Shown piece after piece: positions 17,616-27,430 of a stretch of DNA of 64,000 bases. This DNA is from CAVQND01 sp049518415. GTDB taxonomy: Bacteria; Verrucomicrobiota; Verrucomicrobiia; Limisphaerales; UBA8199. The stretch is from positions 23,998-87,997 of the forward strand of contig JBEKRX010000038.1 in NCBI GenBank assembly GCA_049518415.1, read 5' to 3'. Position 1 is the first letter of the stretch, and the number at the start of each line of letters is the position of its first letter. The translations under genes and the position numbers were made by a program. Under the pieces are notes generated by a model, which did no database searches, was not told the DNA's origin, and worked only from the letters and a program-made list of their open reading frames with translations.

Positions 17616-20600
17616 ATGAAACTCACGAACCGCAACACCAGTTGCCATCTTGCGGGAGCGGCGCTGTTGGCCCTTGCGGCCACGCTGCCGGCTCGCGCAG
17701 ATAACTACCAAGCCGCCGTCCTGGCGCAACACCCGGTCGGGTACTGGCGTCTGAACGAAGCGTCCGATCCGGTGGCAACCAATCTCGGCTCACTGGGCGC
17801 CGCCGCCAATGGCGCCTACGTCTATGCCGCCCAAGCCGGCGTCCCGGGTCCCAGATCGCCCACTTACGCCGGCTTCGAGGCCAACAACCTCGGTGTGAAT
17901 TTCAACGGCGCAAACGGCTACGTCACCATCCCGGCCCTGGGTCTGAATACCAACAGCGTGACCTTGACGGCCTGGGTGAAAGCCAACGGGTCGCAAGAGG
18001 CTAACACCGCCCTGGTGATTTGCGACGGCGGCACGACCGGGGGAACCGGGTTGGCCATCGACCTGGCCGGCGGACTCCAGTTGGCCTATCAGTGGAACGG
18101 CGACCCCGCCGCCACGCGCCTGCCGAGCGCACTTTACCTCCCGGACTCGGATTGGGCCTTCATCGCCATGGCGGTGCAGCCCGACCAATGCGCGCTCTAT
18201 CTGGGCGCGGCCAATGACATTTCCAGTTTCAGCAGCTTTGTTAACACCATGAACCACGTCGTCCAGGCGTTTGACGCTCCGCTGCAGATCGGCGCCGACG
18301 CCAGCGCGCTGGTCTTCAACGGCGTGATTGACGAGGTGACCGTGTTCAACCGGACCTTGACCCAAGGGGAGGTCTATTCCGAATACGCCGCCGCGATCGG
18401 GGGCATCGGGCCGACCATCTTTGCCGACCCGCAGTCTCCCCCGTATTTGTTGTACACCGGCGACACCCTCACGCTCACGGTGGATGCCGGCGGCACGCCG
18501 ACCCTGGCCTACCAGTGGCGTAAAAACGGTTCGAACATTCCCGGCGCCAACGGCAGCGCCTACACCATGAGCCCGCTGGCGGTCACGAACAACGGAAACT
18601 ATGATGTCGTCGTCACCAATCTTTACGGCGCCGCGCCCAGCGGGCCGGCCAGCATCACTGTCAACGCGGCCAATCTCCCCAGCATTTCGCAGGGCCCGCA
18701 GGGCCGTACCCTCTATGCCGGGGGCACCCTCAATTTGAGTGTCGTCGCCGCCGGCGGCGGACTCAAATACCAGTGGTCGAAGGACAACACGCCGATTGCC
18801 AACGCGACCAATTCCACCTATGTCGTCGCGAGCGTGACGACCGGCGATGCCGGCGTTTACACCGTCACCGCCACCAACGGGCTGGGCTCCGCCAGCGCCG
18901 GACCGGCCACGATTACCATCCCTGCGAGCGCGAGCGGCTCCTACGAAGCCGCCATCGTGGCGGATGCCCCCGAGGCCTGGTGGCGGCTGGACGAAGCCAG
19001 CGGCTCGACCACCATGTGGGATGCCATGGGCCGGCACGACGGCTATTACACCAATGTGAGCGGCAACCCGGTCACCCTCGGGGCTGCCGGCGCGCTCTTC
19101 AACGATGCCGACACGGCCGTCTCCTTCGACGGCTCCGCCAGCTACGGCGTGGTTCCCTTCTCTTCGAAGTTGAACGGTCGTAACTTCACCCTGGAGTGCT
19201 GGGCCAGGACCACCGACCTGACGGAGGAACTTTGCCCGGTCTCCAGCAGTTTTTCGAGCAAGGGCGAGTGGTTCTTCAGCGGGAGCGGCCCTGATTACAG
19301 CTTCCCCAGCGGCAGTTGGAACGGCGGCGTCTATTCGGACGGCCTCGGCTACTTTGTCCCCTCGACGGTGGCTGCTGACGCGGTCGTGAGCGGGCAGTGG
19401 ACGCACCTGGTCATGACCGACGATGGCTCCTGGATCTACGTCTATATCAATGGCGAGTGGGACGGCGATAGCTATTATGATTTTGATCGCAACGACAGCG
19501 GCCCGCTGGTCATCGGCGCCCTTGGCAACAACGCCGGCAGCCCGGTGGTCGATCTCTTCAAAGGCCAGGTTGACGAAGTGGCCGTCTATACGAAGGCCCT
19601 GTCGCAGGCGCGAATTCAGGCCCATTACCAGGCCCGCTACGGCAACAATACCGTAGCTCAGTTCGGAGTTCCACTGGCGCCGCAGACCATTACCCCTGGG
19701 CGGAGCGTCACCTTCTCGACCACGGTCGCCGGGTCGCTCCCCATCGCGTTGCAGTGGTACAAGGGCGCAAACGCCATCAACGGCGCGACCAGTCCCACCC
19801 TCACCGTCAACGATGCGGTCACGACCGACATCTACACCCTGTGGGCCACCAATCCGGCCGGCGTCAGTTCCATCAGCGTCACGCTCACGGTCGTTCCGGC
19901 GGTCAGCTTCGTCAATGACACCAACGGCCTGGTGCTGCACCTCAAATTCGAGGGGGACGCCAACGATTCCTCGGGCCGGGGCAATAACGGCACGCGGTTA
20001 GGAAATCCGACGTTCGTGACCGGCAAGATCGGCAGCCAAGCCCTGCACTACAGCACCGCGACCGCCGGCACCAATGTCACCAGCGCCAGCTACGTCTCGC
20101 TGGGGACGCCGGCTGACCTCCAGTTCGGCACGCTGACCAGCTTCTCGGCGTCGATGTGGGTGCGCCTGCCGGCCGGTTACGTTGGCAACGACCTGCCTTT
20201 CTTTGACAGCGCGACCAACTCCGCCAATAACCTGGGCTTCACTTTCTCGCCGTCTTATGGTACCGGCGGCTGGGAGTGGTGCCTGCAGGACGGTCTTAGT
20301 GGCGCTGCCGGGACGCACGACTTTGACATCAATGGTCTCGCCGACTCGATCAACGACGGTGCCTGGCACCATTTCCTGCTTACGGTTGATCGGGGCGCGA
20401 ACCTGGCCATCACCTACCTGGATGGCCTCCGGGTCAGTGCCGTTGACATTACCGGCTTGGGCAGCTTCGATAGCGGCTGGCCCATCATCATCGGCCAGGA
20501 CCCGACCGGGGCTTATCCAGAGGCGGGCTCGGCAGATATCGATGACCTTGGCGTTTGGCTGCGCGCGCTCACGGCGGGGGAGGTGTGCGACATTTACAGC

Positions 20601-20825
20601 GCCGGCAGCACTGCCGGGCACAGTTTCGACACCGTCGCCTCGCCGTCGGTGACCATCACCCTCGCCAGAACGCCCACTGGCTTCCAACTCTCCTGGCCGA
20701 ACGGAACCCTGTTCCAGTCCAGCTCCCTCACCGGAACGTGGCTGCCGGTGCCCGGCGCGACCGCCCCGAGTTACAGCGTCACACCGAGCGAAGGCAGGAT
20801 GTTTTACCGGGTCCAGGTCCAATAA
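17616..20825 (+). CDS. Large secreted LamG/Ig-like surface protein 2
   Basis: A 1069-residue secreted protein with a signal peptide (LAGAALLALAATLPARA). The domain order is LamG (about 30-265), two Ig-like domains (about 267-438), LamG (about 442-675), Ig-like (about 685-765), LamG (about 768-1005) and the C-terminal module (FQLSWPNGTLFQSSSLTGTW, ending MFYRVQVQ). Its third LamG domain closely resembles the fourth of the preceding protein (shared DLPFFD, SINDGAWHH, PIIIGQDP, SADIDDLGVW), so the pair arose by duplication. ATG 17616 was chosen over 17610 because it keeps the same spacing to the leader motif as in gene 1. The function is probably extracellular binding; nothing catalytic is seen. 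Confidence 0.82.
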   Translation: MKLTNRNTSCHLAGAALLALAATLPARADNYQAAVLAQHPVGYWRLNEASDPVATNLGSLGAAANGAYVYAAQAGVPGPRSPTYAGFEANNLGVNFNGANGYVTIPALGLNTNSVTLTAWVKANGSQEANTALVICDGGTTGGTGLAIDLAGGLQLAYQWNGDPAATRLPSALYLPDSDWAFIAMAVQPDQCALYLGAANDISSFSSFVNTMNHVVQAFDAPLQIGADASALVFNGVIDEVTVFNRTLTQGEVYSEYAAAIGGIGPTIFADPQSPPYLLYTGDTLTLTVDAGGTPTLAYQWRKNGSNIPGANGSAYTMSPLAVTNNGNYDVVVTNLYGAAPSGPASITVNAANLPSISQGPQGRTLYAGGTLNLSVVAAGGGLKYQWSKDNTPIANATNSTYVVASVTTGDAGVYTVTATNGLGSASAGPATITIPASASGSYEAAIVADAPEAWWRLDEASGSTTMWDAMGRHDGYYTNVSGNPVTLGAAGALFNDADTAVSFDGSASYGVVPFSSKLNGRNFTLECWARTTDLTEELCPVSSSFSSKGEWFFSGSGPDYSFPSGSWNGGVYSDGLGYFVPSTVAADAVVSGQWTHLVMTDDGSWIYVYINGEWDGDSYYDFDRNDSGPLVIGALGNNAGSPVVDLFKGQVDEVAVYTKALSQARIQAHYQARYGNNTVAQFGVPLAPQTITPGRSVTFSTTVAGSLPIALQWYKGANAINGATSPTLTVNDAVTTDIYTLWATNPAGVSSISVTLTVVPAVSFVNDTNGLVLHLKFEGDANDSSGRGNNGTRLGNPTFVTGKIGSQALHYSTATAGTNVTSASYVSLGTPADLQFGTLTSFSASMWVRLPAGYVGNDLPFFDSATNSANNLGFTFSPSYGTGGWEWCLQDGLSGAAGTHDFDINGLADSINDGAWHHFLLTVDRGANLAITYLDGLRVSAVDITGLGSFDSGWPIIIGQDPTGAYPEAGSADIDDLGVWLRALTAGEVCDIYSAGSTAGHSFDTVASPSVTITLARTPTGFQLSWPNGTLFQSSSLTGTWLPVPGATAPSYSVTPSEGRMFYRVQVQ

Positions 20826-20847
20826 CCTGCAGCGGCTGTAGTTGGCC

Positions 20848-23205
20848 TCACTTGAGTTCGGCCACGACCATGGTGTGGATGTCGAGGCGGGGCACGACGA
20901 CTTCCAGGTGCTCAGCCGTTCCGCGAAGAGGCAGGGCGGTGCCTTCGGGTTCGAGGTGAGCGCGGGCAATGGCATAGTTGCGGAAGCTGACCCGGATGTC
21001 GTGGATGGGCAGGACCTCTTCGCGCAAGGGCACTTCCTCCGCGGGCAACCCGTGGCCAGCGGTCGTATTGGCGTCATTGTACAAATGCACAACCAGGCGC
21101 TCGCCGTTCTGCTTTTGTCTGACGGTGACGGCATGAACGCACATGGGCGCGGCGACACGCACCGGGGGCGGCTCCTGGGCGGCCCACTCCACGGCGTGCC
21201 GGAGCACCAGCCGTTGATAGGGATAGGAGCACAGGTAATAGGCCGCATCCAGCCCGGCGGGGAAATAAACCACGCGGCCTTTCGCAAATGGATGCGTGAT
21301 CAAGGCCGGCAAAGCCGCACCGCTGCTTTCCGGCTTGGGATGAAGCGTGGCAATCGCTCGAGCCGAAGGGCTGGCGAGGGTCACCCGGATGGCTGAGCCT
21401 TTGAACGTAACAGGCTCCGTTCCCAACAAAGCGCGGAGCAAAGCCGTATCCAGCAACGATTCTCGGGCGAACTCAAAATTCCAAACGCCTTTGCATTTTT
21501 CCCAGTACTCGGCCGGCAACGTCGGGGTGAAATTGGCGTCCAGGCCGCCAGGGCCGCCCGCGGGCACAGCCAGGCCGCCCCGCGCGACGCCAAAAACGTC
21601 CAAGAGTTGCGGCTGGAGGCGCGGAGTGCCAAACTCATCACAAAGCGAGGTGTCGGCCGAGGCCACTAAGCCGCCGCCGCGACTGACGAAGCGGCGAATG
21701 GCTTGGACCTGGGCGGCATCCAGGCAGGCGGTGTTGGGCAGGACCAGCACTCGATACCTGGCCAGGTCGGATTCGGCCAGGTTCCAGTCATTGATGAGCG
21801 TGAAGGGCAGGTGCTCTTCGAGCAGCGCGCGGAAGGCGCCGAAGACATGGGCCAGATAGCGCTGCTCGACAAGTCCCGGGCTGCGCCCATAAAAACACCG
21901 GGTGTTGTCGCTCATCAGCAGCGCCGCCCAAGGCTCGGGCGCCTTGTGCGTGAGCCACGGCTTGCGGCGCTGCACTTCGCCCAGGCACCGGTAAATCGCC
22001 GCCTGCAAAGCCGGCGGCTGGCCGACGGCGATGCTGGGCCCGGCGCCGTGGGTGAGGGCCAGGAGCATCCGCCGCTCGATTTCGTGCGCCGGAAAACTGT
22101 CCTTGCCGTAAGGAGCGCCCCGCGACATGAGATACGGTTCGGCAAAGCCGACCCGGTGGTTGGTGACCGCCCAAAGATAGGCGCAGCCCAAGGCCGGGAC
22201 CACGGTCGCCCCGCGATTGGTCTCGTCGAGCCACAACTCCATGTCCGGCGCGTCGAGCAGGAGGTTCATGCGGGCCGGCATGTTGCGCGGAATATCCAGG
22301 AAGTGGCCAAAGCGTCCGGCGTTGGTGGTCCAGGTGATGAGCGCCACCTCCGGCTTGAGGCCCTTGAGGCGGAGCTGCATTCGCCGCACCAACTCCTCCA
22401 GCCGGCGGTCGGCCCAGTGCTGATAGCGCCGGAAGGCGGCTTGCTCCATGTCCGCCGGCGGCAGTTCGGCCTGCAGGTCCCGGCGGTAGGCCTCGCGGCA
22501 ATGGCCGCAGTAGCAGACGCCGCCGTAATGCAAGCCGTCGAAGCTGAAGGCGTCCACCTCCGGGAACAGGGTCAGAATCTCCACCAGGACCTCGATCAAG
22601 AAATCCCCGTAAGGTCCCAAAAGGCACAGCATCCCCCCGTGCGGGTACTTGGCCAAATCGACCTGCGGGATTTCCCGCGTGTCGCGCGCCACGCGCCGCC
22701 AATCCGGATGGTGCTCGTAAACCTCGCCTTGGAGCGATGGCGGATAGACGGCGAGCACCCGGATGCCCAGTTCCTTGTACTGGGCGACATCCCGCTTGAG
22801 CCGGTCCAGGGGCACGTGCGGACTGCGCCGGCGGAGCAAGCGGCTGTCGTAGTACGGATAGTACGGGTCAACGAACCCCAATTCACTGATGGCTACGCCT
22901 GCCCTGGCGGCTCGCGCGCGCTGTTCCCGGTCCTGGCCGGAGAGCGTGTAACCGACGCCGGTCAACTCCTGGACCCACCCGGGCAGGCGCACCTCCCGGA
23001 AAGGCTCCCGGTCGAAAGGCTGCGGGAGCACCGTTGGCCCCCAGATCTCGGCGGCCGGTCTTTGCGCCCACGCCGCCGCAAACGCCCATGGGCTGGCGGC
23101 CAGGCCCAGCCCGCAGAACCGCACAAACTCCCGCCGGTTCAGGCGCTCCCTGAGGGGGTTGCCCGCTGGGCTTTGTTGCCTGGCGCGGAAAACGGCCCCG
23201 CTCAT
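20848..23205 (-). CDS. Tat-exported glycosyl hydrolase-like protein (GHL6 / beta-galactosidase trimerisation type)
   Basis: A 785-residue protein with a twin-arginine signal (LNRREFVRFCGLGLAASPWA). The N-terminal half is a TIM-barrel-like domain with VDAFSFDGLHYGGVCYCGHC, typical of the hypothetical glycosyl hydrolase 6 group. The middle (YRVLVLPNTACLDAAQVQAI, then RFVSRGGGLVASADT) matches the class-I-amidotransferase-like trimerisation domain of GH42 beta-galactosidases. The C-terminus is beta-rich. A periplasmic or extracellular carbohydrate hydrolase is likely; the substrate is unknown. ATG 23205 was chosen because the in-frame extension to 23262 lacks signal character. It converges on the LamG 2 gene with only 22 bp between stops. 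Confidence 0.7.
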   Translation of the reverse strand: MSGAVFRARQQSPAGNPLRERLNRREFVRFCGLGLAASPWAFAAAWAQRPAAEIWGPTVLPQPFDREPFREVRLPGWVQELTGVGYTLSGQDREQRARAARAGVAISELGFVDPYYPYYDSRLLRRRSPHVPLDRLKRDVAQYKELGIRVLAVYPPSLQGEVYEHHPDWRRVARDTREIPQVDLAKYPHGGMLCLLGPYGDFLIEVLVEILTLFPEVDAFSFDGLHYGGVCYCGHCREAYRRDLQAELPPADMEQAAFRRYQHWADRRLEELVRRMQLRLKGLKPEVALITWTTNAGRFGHFLDIPRNMPARMNLLLDAPDMELWLDETNRGATVVPALGCAYLWAVTNHRVGFAEPYLMSRGAPYGKDSFPAHEIERRMLLALTHGAGPSIAVGQPPALQAAIYRCLGEVQRRKPWLTHKAPEPWAALLMSDNTRCFYGRSPGLVEQRYLAHVFGAFRALLEEHLPFTLINDWNLAESDLARYRVLVLPNTACLDAAQVQAIRRFVSRGGGLVASADTSLCDEFGTPRLQPQLLDVFGVARGGLAVPAGGPGGLDANFTPTLPAEYWEKCKGVWNFEFARESLLDTALLRALLGTEPVTFKGSAIRVTLASPSARAIATLHPKPESSGAALPALITHPFAKGRVVYFPAGLDAAYYLCSYPYQRLVLRHAVEWAAQEPPPVRVAAPMCVHAVTVRQKQNGERLVVHLYNDANTTAGHGLPAEEVPLREEVLPIHDIRVSFRNYAIARAHLEPEGTALPLRGTAEHLEVVVPRLDIHTMVVAELK

Positions 23206-23294
23206 GGTTCTTCTATCCGGGGATTCATATACGGCCACAGTATGCAGCAAAGGCCTGTTCACCGAAAGGACAAAAGCCGGCAGCGCAGACCTTC

Positions 23295-23316
23295 AAGTCG
23301 GCTGTCTCGCCGACTT
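23295..23316. repeat. Palindromic repeat unit
   Basis: AAGTCGGC and GCCGACTT form an 8-bp hairpin with a 6-nt loop. On each side is a copy of AAGCCGGCAG (starting near 23276 and 23319), so the hairpin sits in a larger repeat of about 70 bp between divergent genes. Confidence 0.5.
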
Positions 23317-23405
23317 CCAAGCCGGCAGGCTCCCCCAATAGGATTGGCACTCCCGGACTTGAAGCGGGGGGTCTTTTGTGAAATCATGGGCGAAACTGAT
23401 CCCGC

Positions 23406-25265
23406 ATGCGACGGCCGGCTGATAGGAAGCACAGTTCGAGGCCACTTTCCTGGCCCTGGCCAAGCTTTGCCGCGAGCGCGGCGGCGTGCTTGCTGCTCTG
23501 TTTTGCCTATGTCTGGCTGCGCCTTGAACCGTCGGTCGAGTACGGTTATGCGGGCACCCCATTCTTCCTGAGCCGCTCATTTTTCAGCCGGTTCCTGGCG
23601 TTGCCGGGGGGGTTGCTGGACTACGCCGCCGCATTTCTGGCGCAGTTGAATTACTACGACTGGCTGGGGGCGCTGGTCTTTGTGGCCCTGGGCGGCCTGC
23701 TGTTCCTGGGGACGCGGCGGGTGTGCTCACGGATGAGCGGGATGGCGCCGCTCACGGGAGGGTTGGCGCCGGTTTTTCTGCTGTTGTGGTTGTGGGGCCG
23801 CCAGGACGGCCACGCCCAGGCCGCGAGCCTGGGAGTATTGCTGGGGCTCGGCCTAGCGCTGGGCTACGCGCTTCTGTCCTGGCGTCGGGCGTGGCCGCGC
23901 GTGGGTGCGTGCTGGGTCCTGAGCGCACTGGGGGCCTATGTGGGGGGCCTGTGGCCGTGCCTGCTTTTCCTGGCTTTGGGCGGCTGGTTCGAGCTGGCTG
24001 TGCGCCGGAAATGGGGGCCAGGACTGGGTTGCCTGCTGGCCGCGTTGGCCGCCCCCCTGGCGATGATTCACCTGGCCGGCCTGCCCACGGCCCGGGTCCT
24101 GAACCGCTGGGGAACAGGAACGCCGCTGCTGCTGACCGGCGCGCTGTTCCTTTGCCTGCCGCTGACCTTGCTGGTGCTGGCGTTGCTGCCCAAGGCTGCA
24201 GTTGCCAAGGAAGCGGCCGGCGGCGCCCGGCGGGCGGCGGCGGCGCCGGTTCCCTTTGGCCAGCGGCTGCAAGGTCCGGGGGTGAAACGGGCCTTCGCGG
24301 CGGGCTTGTTTCTGGCCGGCTGGGCGGCGGTATTGCTTGCCGATCACCAGGAGCGTGGGCAAAGAGCACTGGCGCGGATCGAGTACTACGCCAGTCATAA
24401 GGAGTATGACAAGGTGCTGGCCGCGGCGGCCCCGCTCAAGGCCTTGAACCCTGCTACCGAGGTGCGCCTGCACCTGGCCCTCTATCACACCGGCCGCCTC
24501 TCGCAGGACCTCTTTGCCTATACCAACCAGGGGGCCTGGACCCTGCTGCCCGGACTCAAATTGGGATTCGGGGCCTGCCGGGCCCAATGCCAGACTTTAT
24601 TGGAGCTGGGGCAGATCAACGAGGCGGAGCACTTGGCCTGCGAGGCCCTGGAAATCGAAGGCAGCCGGCCCGACCTCCTCCGCTGGCTGGCGCAAATCAA
24701 TATTCTGAAAGACCACCCCCAGGCGGCGCGCATCTTCCTGAACCTGCTGGCCGAAGTGCCCTTCCAGCGCGCCTGGGCCGCGGCCTGCCTCCGGGACCTT
24801 GAGGCCAATCCGCGTTTGCCGGACGACAAAGAACTGGCCCTCATTCGGTCGCGAATGGTGACCACCGACCTGCCTCAGGATGAACTGCCGGCCGAGCCTT
24901 TCTTCCGCCAACTGCTGCAATCCAATGCGCGCAACCAGATGGCTTTCGAGTACTTGCTGGCGGAGTATCTTCTGACCCGCGACCTGGACGGCCTGGTCAA
25001 GCAACTCGGGCGGTTGGATGATTTTGGCTACCAGGCCATCCCCCGGCACGTCGAGGAGGCCATCCTCCTGCGCCAACAACTCAAAGGCGCCCAGGTGGAA
25101 CTGCACGGACGGCAGATTCGTTCCGAAACCGTCCAGCGTTTCAGGGAGTTCACCGAGGCCCTCAACCGCGCGCGGAACAGCGCGGAGGACCGCGCGGCCC
25201 TGGCGCGCGATTTCGGCGGCACTTTTTGGTACTATTTCTATTCGAGAGCGGCCAGCACCCGTTAA
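23406..25265 (+). CDS. DUF6057-like integral membrane protein with TPR-like C-terminus
   Basis: A 619-residue protein. The first 310 residues hold about nine hydrophobic helices (for example AAACLLLCFAYVWLRLEPSV, LLLTGALFLCLPLTLLVLAL). The rest is a soluble helical-repeat region with TPR-like units (LLELGQINEAEHLACEALEI, DLLRWLAQINILKDHPQAAR). This layout fits the DUF6057 family. Next come an SGNH/TPR protein and a PD40 protein on the same strand, with gaps of 81 and 179 bp, suggesting a common function in surface polymer assembly or modification. That function is unknown and inferred only from context. Confidence 0.65.
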   Translation: MRRPADRKHSSRPLSWPWPSFAASAAACLLLCFAYVWLRLEPSVEYGYAGTPFFLSRSFFSRFLALPGGLLDYAAAFLAQLNYYDWLGALVFVALGGLLFLGTRRVCSRMSGMAPLTGGLAPVFLLLWLWGRQDGHAQAASLGVLLGLGLALGYALLSWRRAWPRVGACWVLSALGAYVGGLWPCLLFLALGGWFELAVRRKWGPGLGCLLAALAAPLAMIHLAGLPTARVLNRWGTGTPLLLTGALFLCLPLTLLVLALLPKAAVAKEAAGGARRAAAAPVPFGQRLQGPGVKRAFAAGLFLAGWAAVLLADHQERGQRALARIEYYASHKEYDKVLAAAAPLKALNPATEVRLHLALYHTGRLSQDLFAYTNQGAWTLLPGLKLGFGACRAQCQTLLELGQINEAEHLACEALEIEGSRPDLLRWLAQINILKDHPQAARIFLNLLAEVPFQRAWAAACLRDLEANPRLPDDKELALIRSRMVTTDLPQDELPAEPFFRQLLQSNARNQMAFEYLLAEYLLTRDLDGLVKQLGRLDDFGYQAIPRHVEEAILLRQQLKGAQVELHGRQIRSETVQRFREFTEALNRARNSAEDRAALARDFGGTFWYYFYSRAASTR

Positions 25266-25346
25266 GCAATCCGAGAGTCGTGGCGAGGTTTGGGCGGTTG
25301 AGCAACCGCCCTCCGGCCATGGATAAATCAGGACCAGCATCATTGC

Positions 25347-27251
25347 ATGAGCGGAAGAAAGGTTCAGCGGCGGCGAGCAGGGCCGGTTCCAGGCGGCCAA
25401 AATCAAACGGACACCCGGCCTGCTCAGGCCAAGCCGGCCCCGCCCGATCCGCGTCCCAACGGCTGGCGGGTATGGCTGGAACGGGTTGGGCTGATGCTGA
25501 TGGGGCCGCTGACACTGCTCCTGGCGGGCGAGGGCGGACTACGCCTGTTGGGCTATGGTTACCCTACCGCGTTTTTCGTCCAGTCAGGCGCCGGCGGCGA
25601 CTACATCACCAACCAGAAATTTGCCTGGCAGTTTTTCTCCCGGGAAACAGCTCTGAAACCGTTCCTTTATACCCTGCCGGCGAAGAAGCCGGCGGGCCTG
25701 ATTCGGGTCTGCATCCTGGGCGAATCAGCGGCGATGGGCACGCCTGAGCCGGCCTTCAGCTTTGGCCGGATGTTGGAAGTCCAGTTGCGCCGTGGCTACC
25801 CGGAGAAGCAGTTCGAGGTGATCAACGCGGCCATGCGGGGCATCAATTCGCATATTATCCGGACCATTGCGCGGGAATGCGCCAGGCACGAGGTCGATCT
25901 TTTCATCGCTTATATCGGCAATAATGAGGTGAGCGGGTTTCACGGTCCGGACCCGAAGTGGCCGGCGTGGACGCAATCGTTGAGGCTGATTAGAGCGGGC
26001 CAGTTGGTGAAGTCAACCCGGCTGGGGCAGTGGCTCGGCTCGCTCGCCGGCGGCCTGCTTGGTCCGGCCGCCGGGCGCCAGGGGCAAGACATGGCCTATT
26101 TTCACGAACATCGTTTGCGTGCCGATGATCGGCGCCGGGAAATGAACCTGGGGAATTTCCGGGCGAACCTGGAGGACATCTGCCGCGCCGCCACCCGCGG
26201 CGGGGGCAGGATGATCCTGTGCACCGTGCCGGTAAACCTCAAGGACTGCCCGCCGCTGGCGTCGTTGCATCGCGCCGACTTTGCCGCCGCGGAGCGGGCC
26301 CGATGGGAAGCCGCCTACGCTCAAGGCCTCCAGCTCGAAGGCCGAGGCCAGCACCGCGAAGCGATTCAACAATATGCGGCGGCGGCGGGGATTGACGACC
26401 ATTATGCGGAGCTGCATTTCCGGCTGGGGCGATGTTATTTAGCCGCCGGCGATGCCGGCCAAGCCAAGCGGCATTACGCCCTGGCCCGGGATTGGGATGC
26501 GATGCAATTCCGGGCGGACAGCTCGATCAACGGCATGATTCGCCGCGTGGCGGCCGCCTGGCAGCCCCAGGGAGTCTGGCTGGCGGAGCTGGAGCAGACC
26601 CTGGCGGAGAGTGCGCTCAGCGACCACGGGCTGCCCGGCGAGAAGCTCTTCGGCGATCATGCGCACCCGACCTTTGCCGGCAATTACCTGCTGGCCCAAG
26701 GCCTTTATGCAAAGGTGGGCGAGGTCCTGGGGCCGGCTTTGGGGAAGCGGACCGCGGTGGGAATCGCCACGCCCCAGGAATGCGCCGAGGCCATCGGTTA
26801 CACCTTATATGACGAACTCAACGTGATAGCCGCCCTGGTGCGGCTCACCGCCCGGCCTCCGTTCCTGGACCAATTGGACCACGCCCAGCGCCAGGCCGCC
26901 GCGGAAGCGGACATTCGCCGGCGGCTCGCTGGTTTTACCGCCCAGGACGCCGAGGTTTGCCTCAAGACCTACCAGGCTGTCCTCAATCGCCAGCCCGGCT
27001 GCTGGCCGACTCGTTTTAACCTGGGCTCCTTATGCCAGGAACTCGGACGACACTCCGCCGCCGCCGAGCAGTTCCGCTCCCTGGTCGAGCAGTTTCCCCA
27101 AATCAAGAAATTCAGGGTCGCCCTGGGCTTTTGCCTCCTGAAGTCAGGCAACCAACCGGGCGGCCTGGCTCAACTCACCGAGGCCCTCCGCCTCGACCCG
27201 GCAGACCAGGAAATCAAACGCGTTTTAGAACAGAGCGGAGGCGGCAGGTAA
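25347..27251 (+). CDS. Membrane-anchored SGNH-hydrolase-like protein with TPR repeats
   Basis: A 634-residue protein with one N-terminal membrane helix (about 43-62, LERVGLMLMGPLTLLLAGEG). An SGNH/GDSL-type domain follows: block I is GES (125-127, Ser127 the likely nucleophile), block III GNNE (191-194), block V D437-x-x-H440 in GDHAHPTFAGN. TPR-like helices are inserted at about 320-385 and recur at about 540-630. SGNH enzymes often add or remove O-acetyl groups on polysaccharides. The catalytic residues appear complete. It is the middle member of a trio with DUF6057-like and PD40 genes. Confidence 0.7.
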   Translation: MSGRKVQRRRAGPVPGGQNQTDTRPAQAKPAPPDPRPNGWRVWLERVGLMLMGPLTLLLAGEGGLRLLGYGYPTAFFVQSGAGGDYITNQKFAWQFFSRETALKPFLYTLPAKKPAGLIRVCILGESAAMGTPEPAFSFGRMLEVQLRRGYPEKQFEVINAAMRGINSHIIRTIARECARHEVDLFIAYIGNNEVSGFHGPDPKWPAWTQSLRLIRAGQLVKSTRLGQWLGSLAGGLLGPAAGRQGQDMAYFHEHRLRADDRRREMNLGNFRANLEDICRAATRGGGRMILCTVPVNLKDCPPLASLHRADFAAAERARWEAAYAQGLQLEGRGQHREAIQQYAAAAGIDDHYAELHFRLGRCYLAAGDAGQAKRHYALARDWDAMQFRADSSINGMIRRVAAAWQPQGVWLAELEQTLAESALSDHGLPGEKLFGDHAHPTFAGNYLLAQGLYAKVGEVLGPALGKRTAVGIATPQECAEAIGYTLYDELNVIAALVRLTARPPFLDQLDHAQRQAAAEADIRRRLAGFTAQDAEVCLKTYQAVLNRQPGCWPTRFNLGSLCQELGRHSAAAEQFRSLVEQFPQIKKFRVALGFCLLKSGNQPGGLAQLTEALRLDPADQEIKRVLEQSGGGR

Positions 27252-27296
27252 GGCCGCCAGCAGCTCAGCCGGGACCGACCGTTCGGGAAAGGGATG

Positions 27297-27398
27297 GCCA
27301 ATTTTCAATTGCCAATTGCCCTCGGGGTGCGGAGGCTGGCGGAGAGCGGGCGGGCGGCGGCGAGATTTAGAATTGAAAATTGAAAATTGAAAATTGGC
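27297..27398. repeat. Inverted heptamer arrays (CAATTnn / ATTGAAA)
   Basis: GCCAATTTTCAATT (27297-27310) is perfectly inverted at 27385-27398, leaving 74 bp between. The left side continues as CAATTTT, CAATTGC, CAATTGC; the right side is ATTGAAA repeated about 3.5 times. Both have a 7-bp period. It lies between the SGNH and PD40 genes. Confidence 0.75.
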
Positions 27399-27430
27399 TC
27401 CTCCTTTGAGACCATCGCGACAATCTTCGC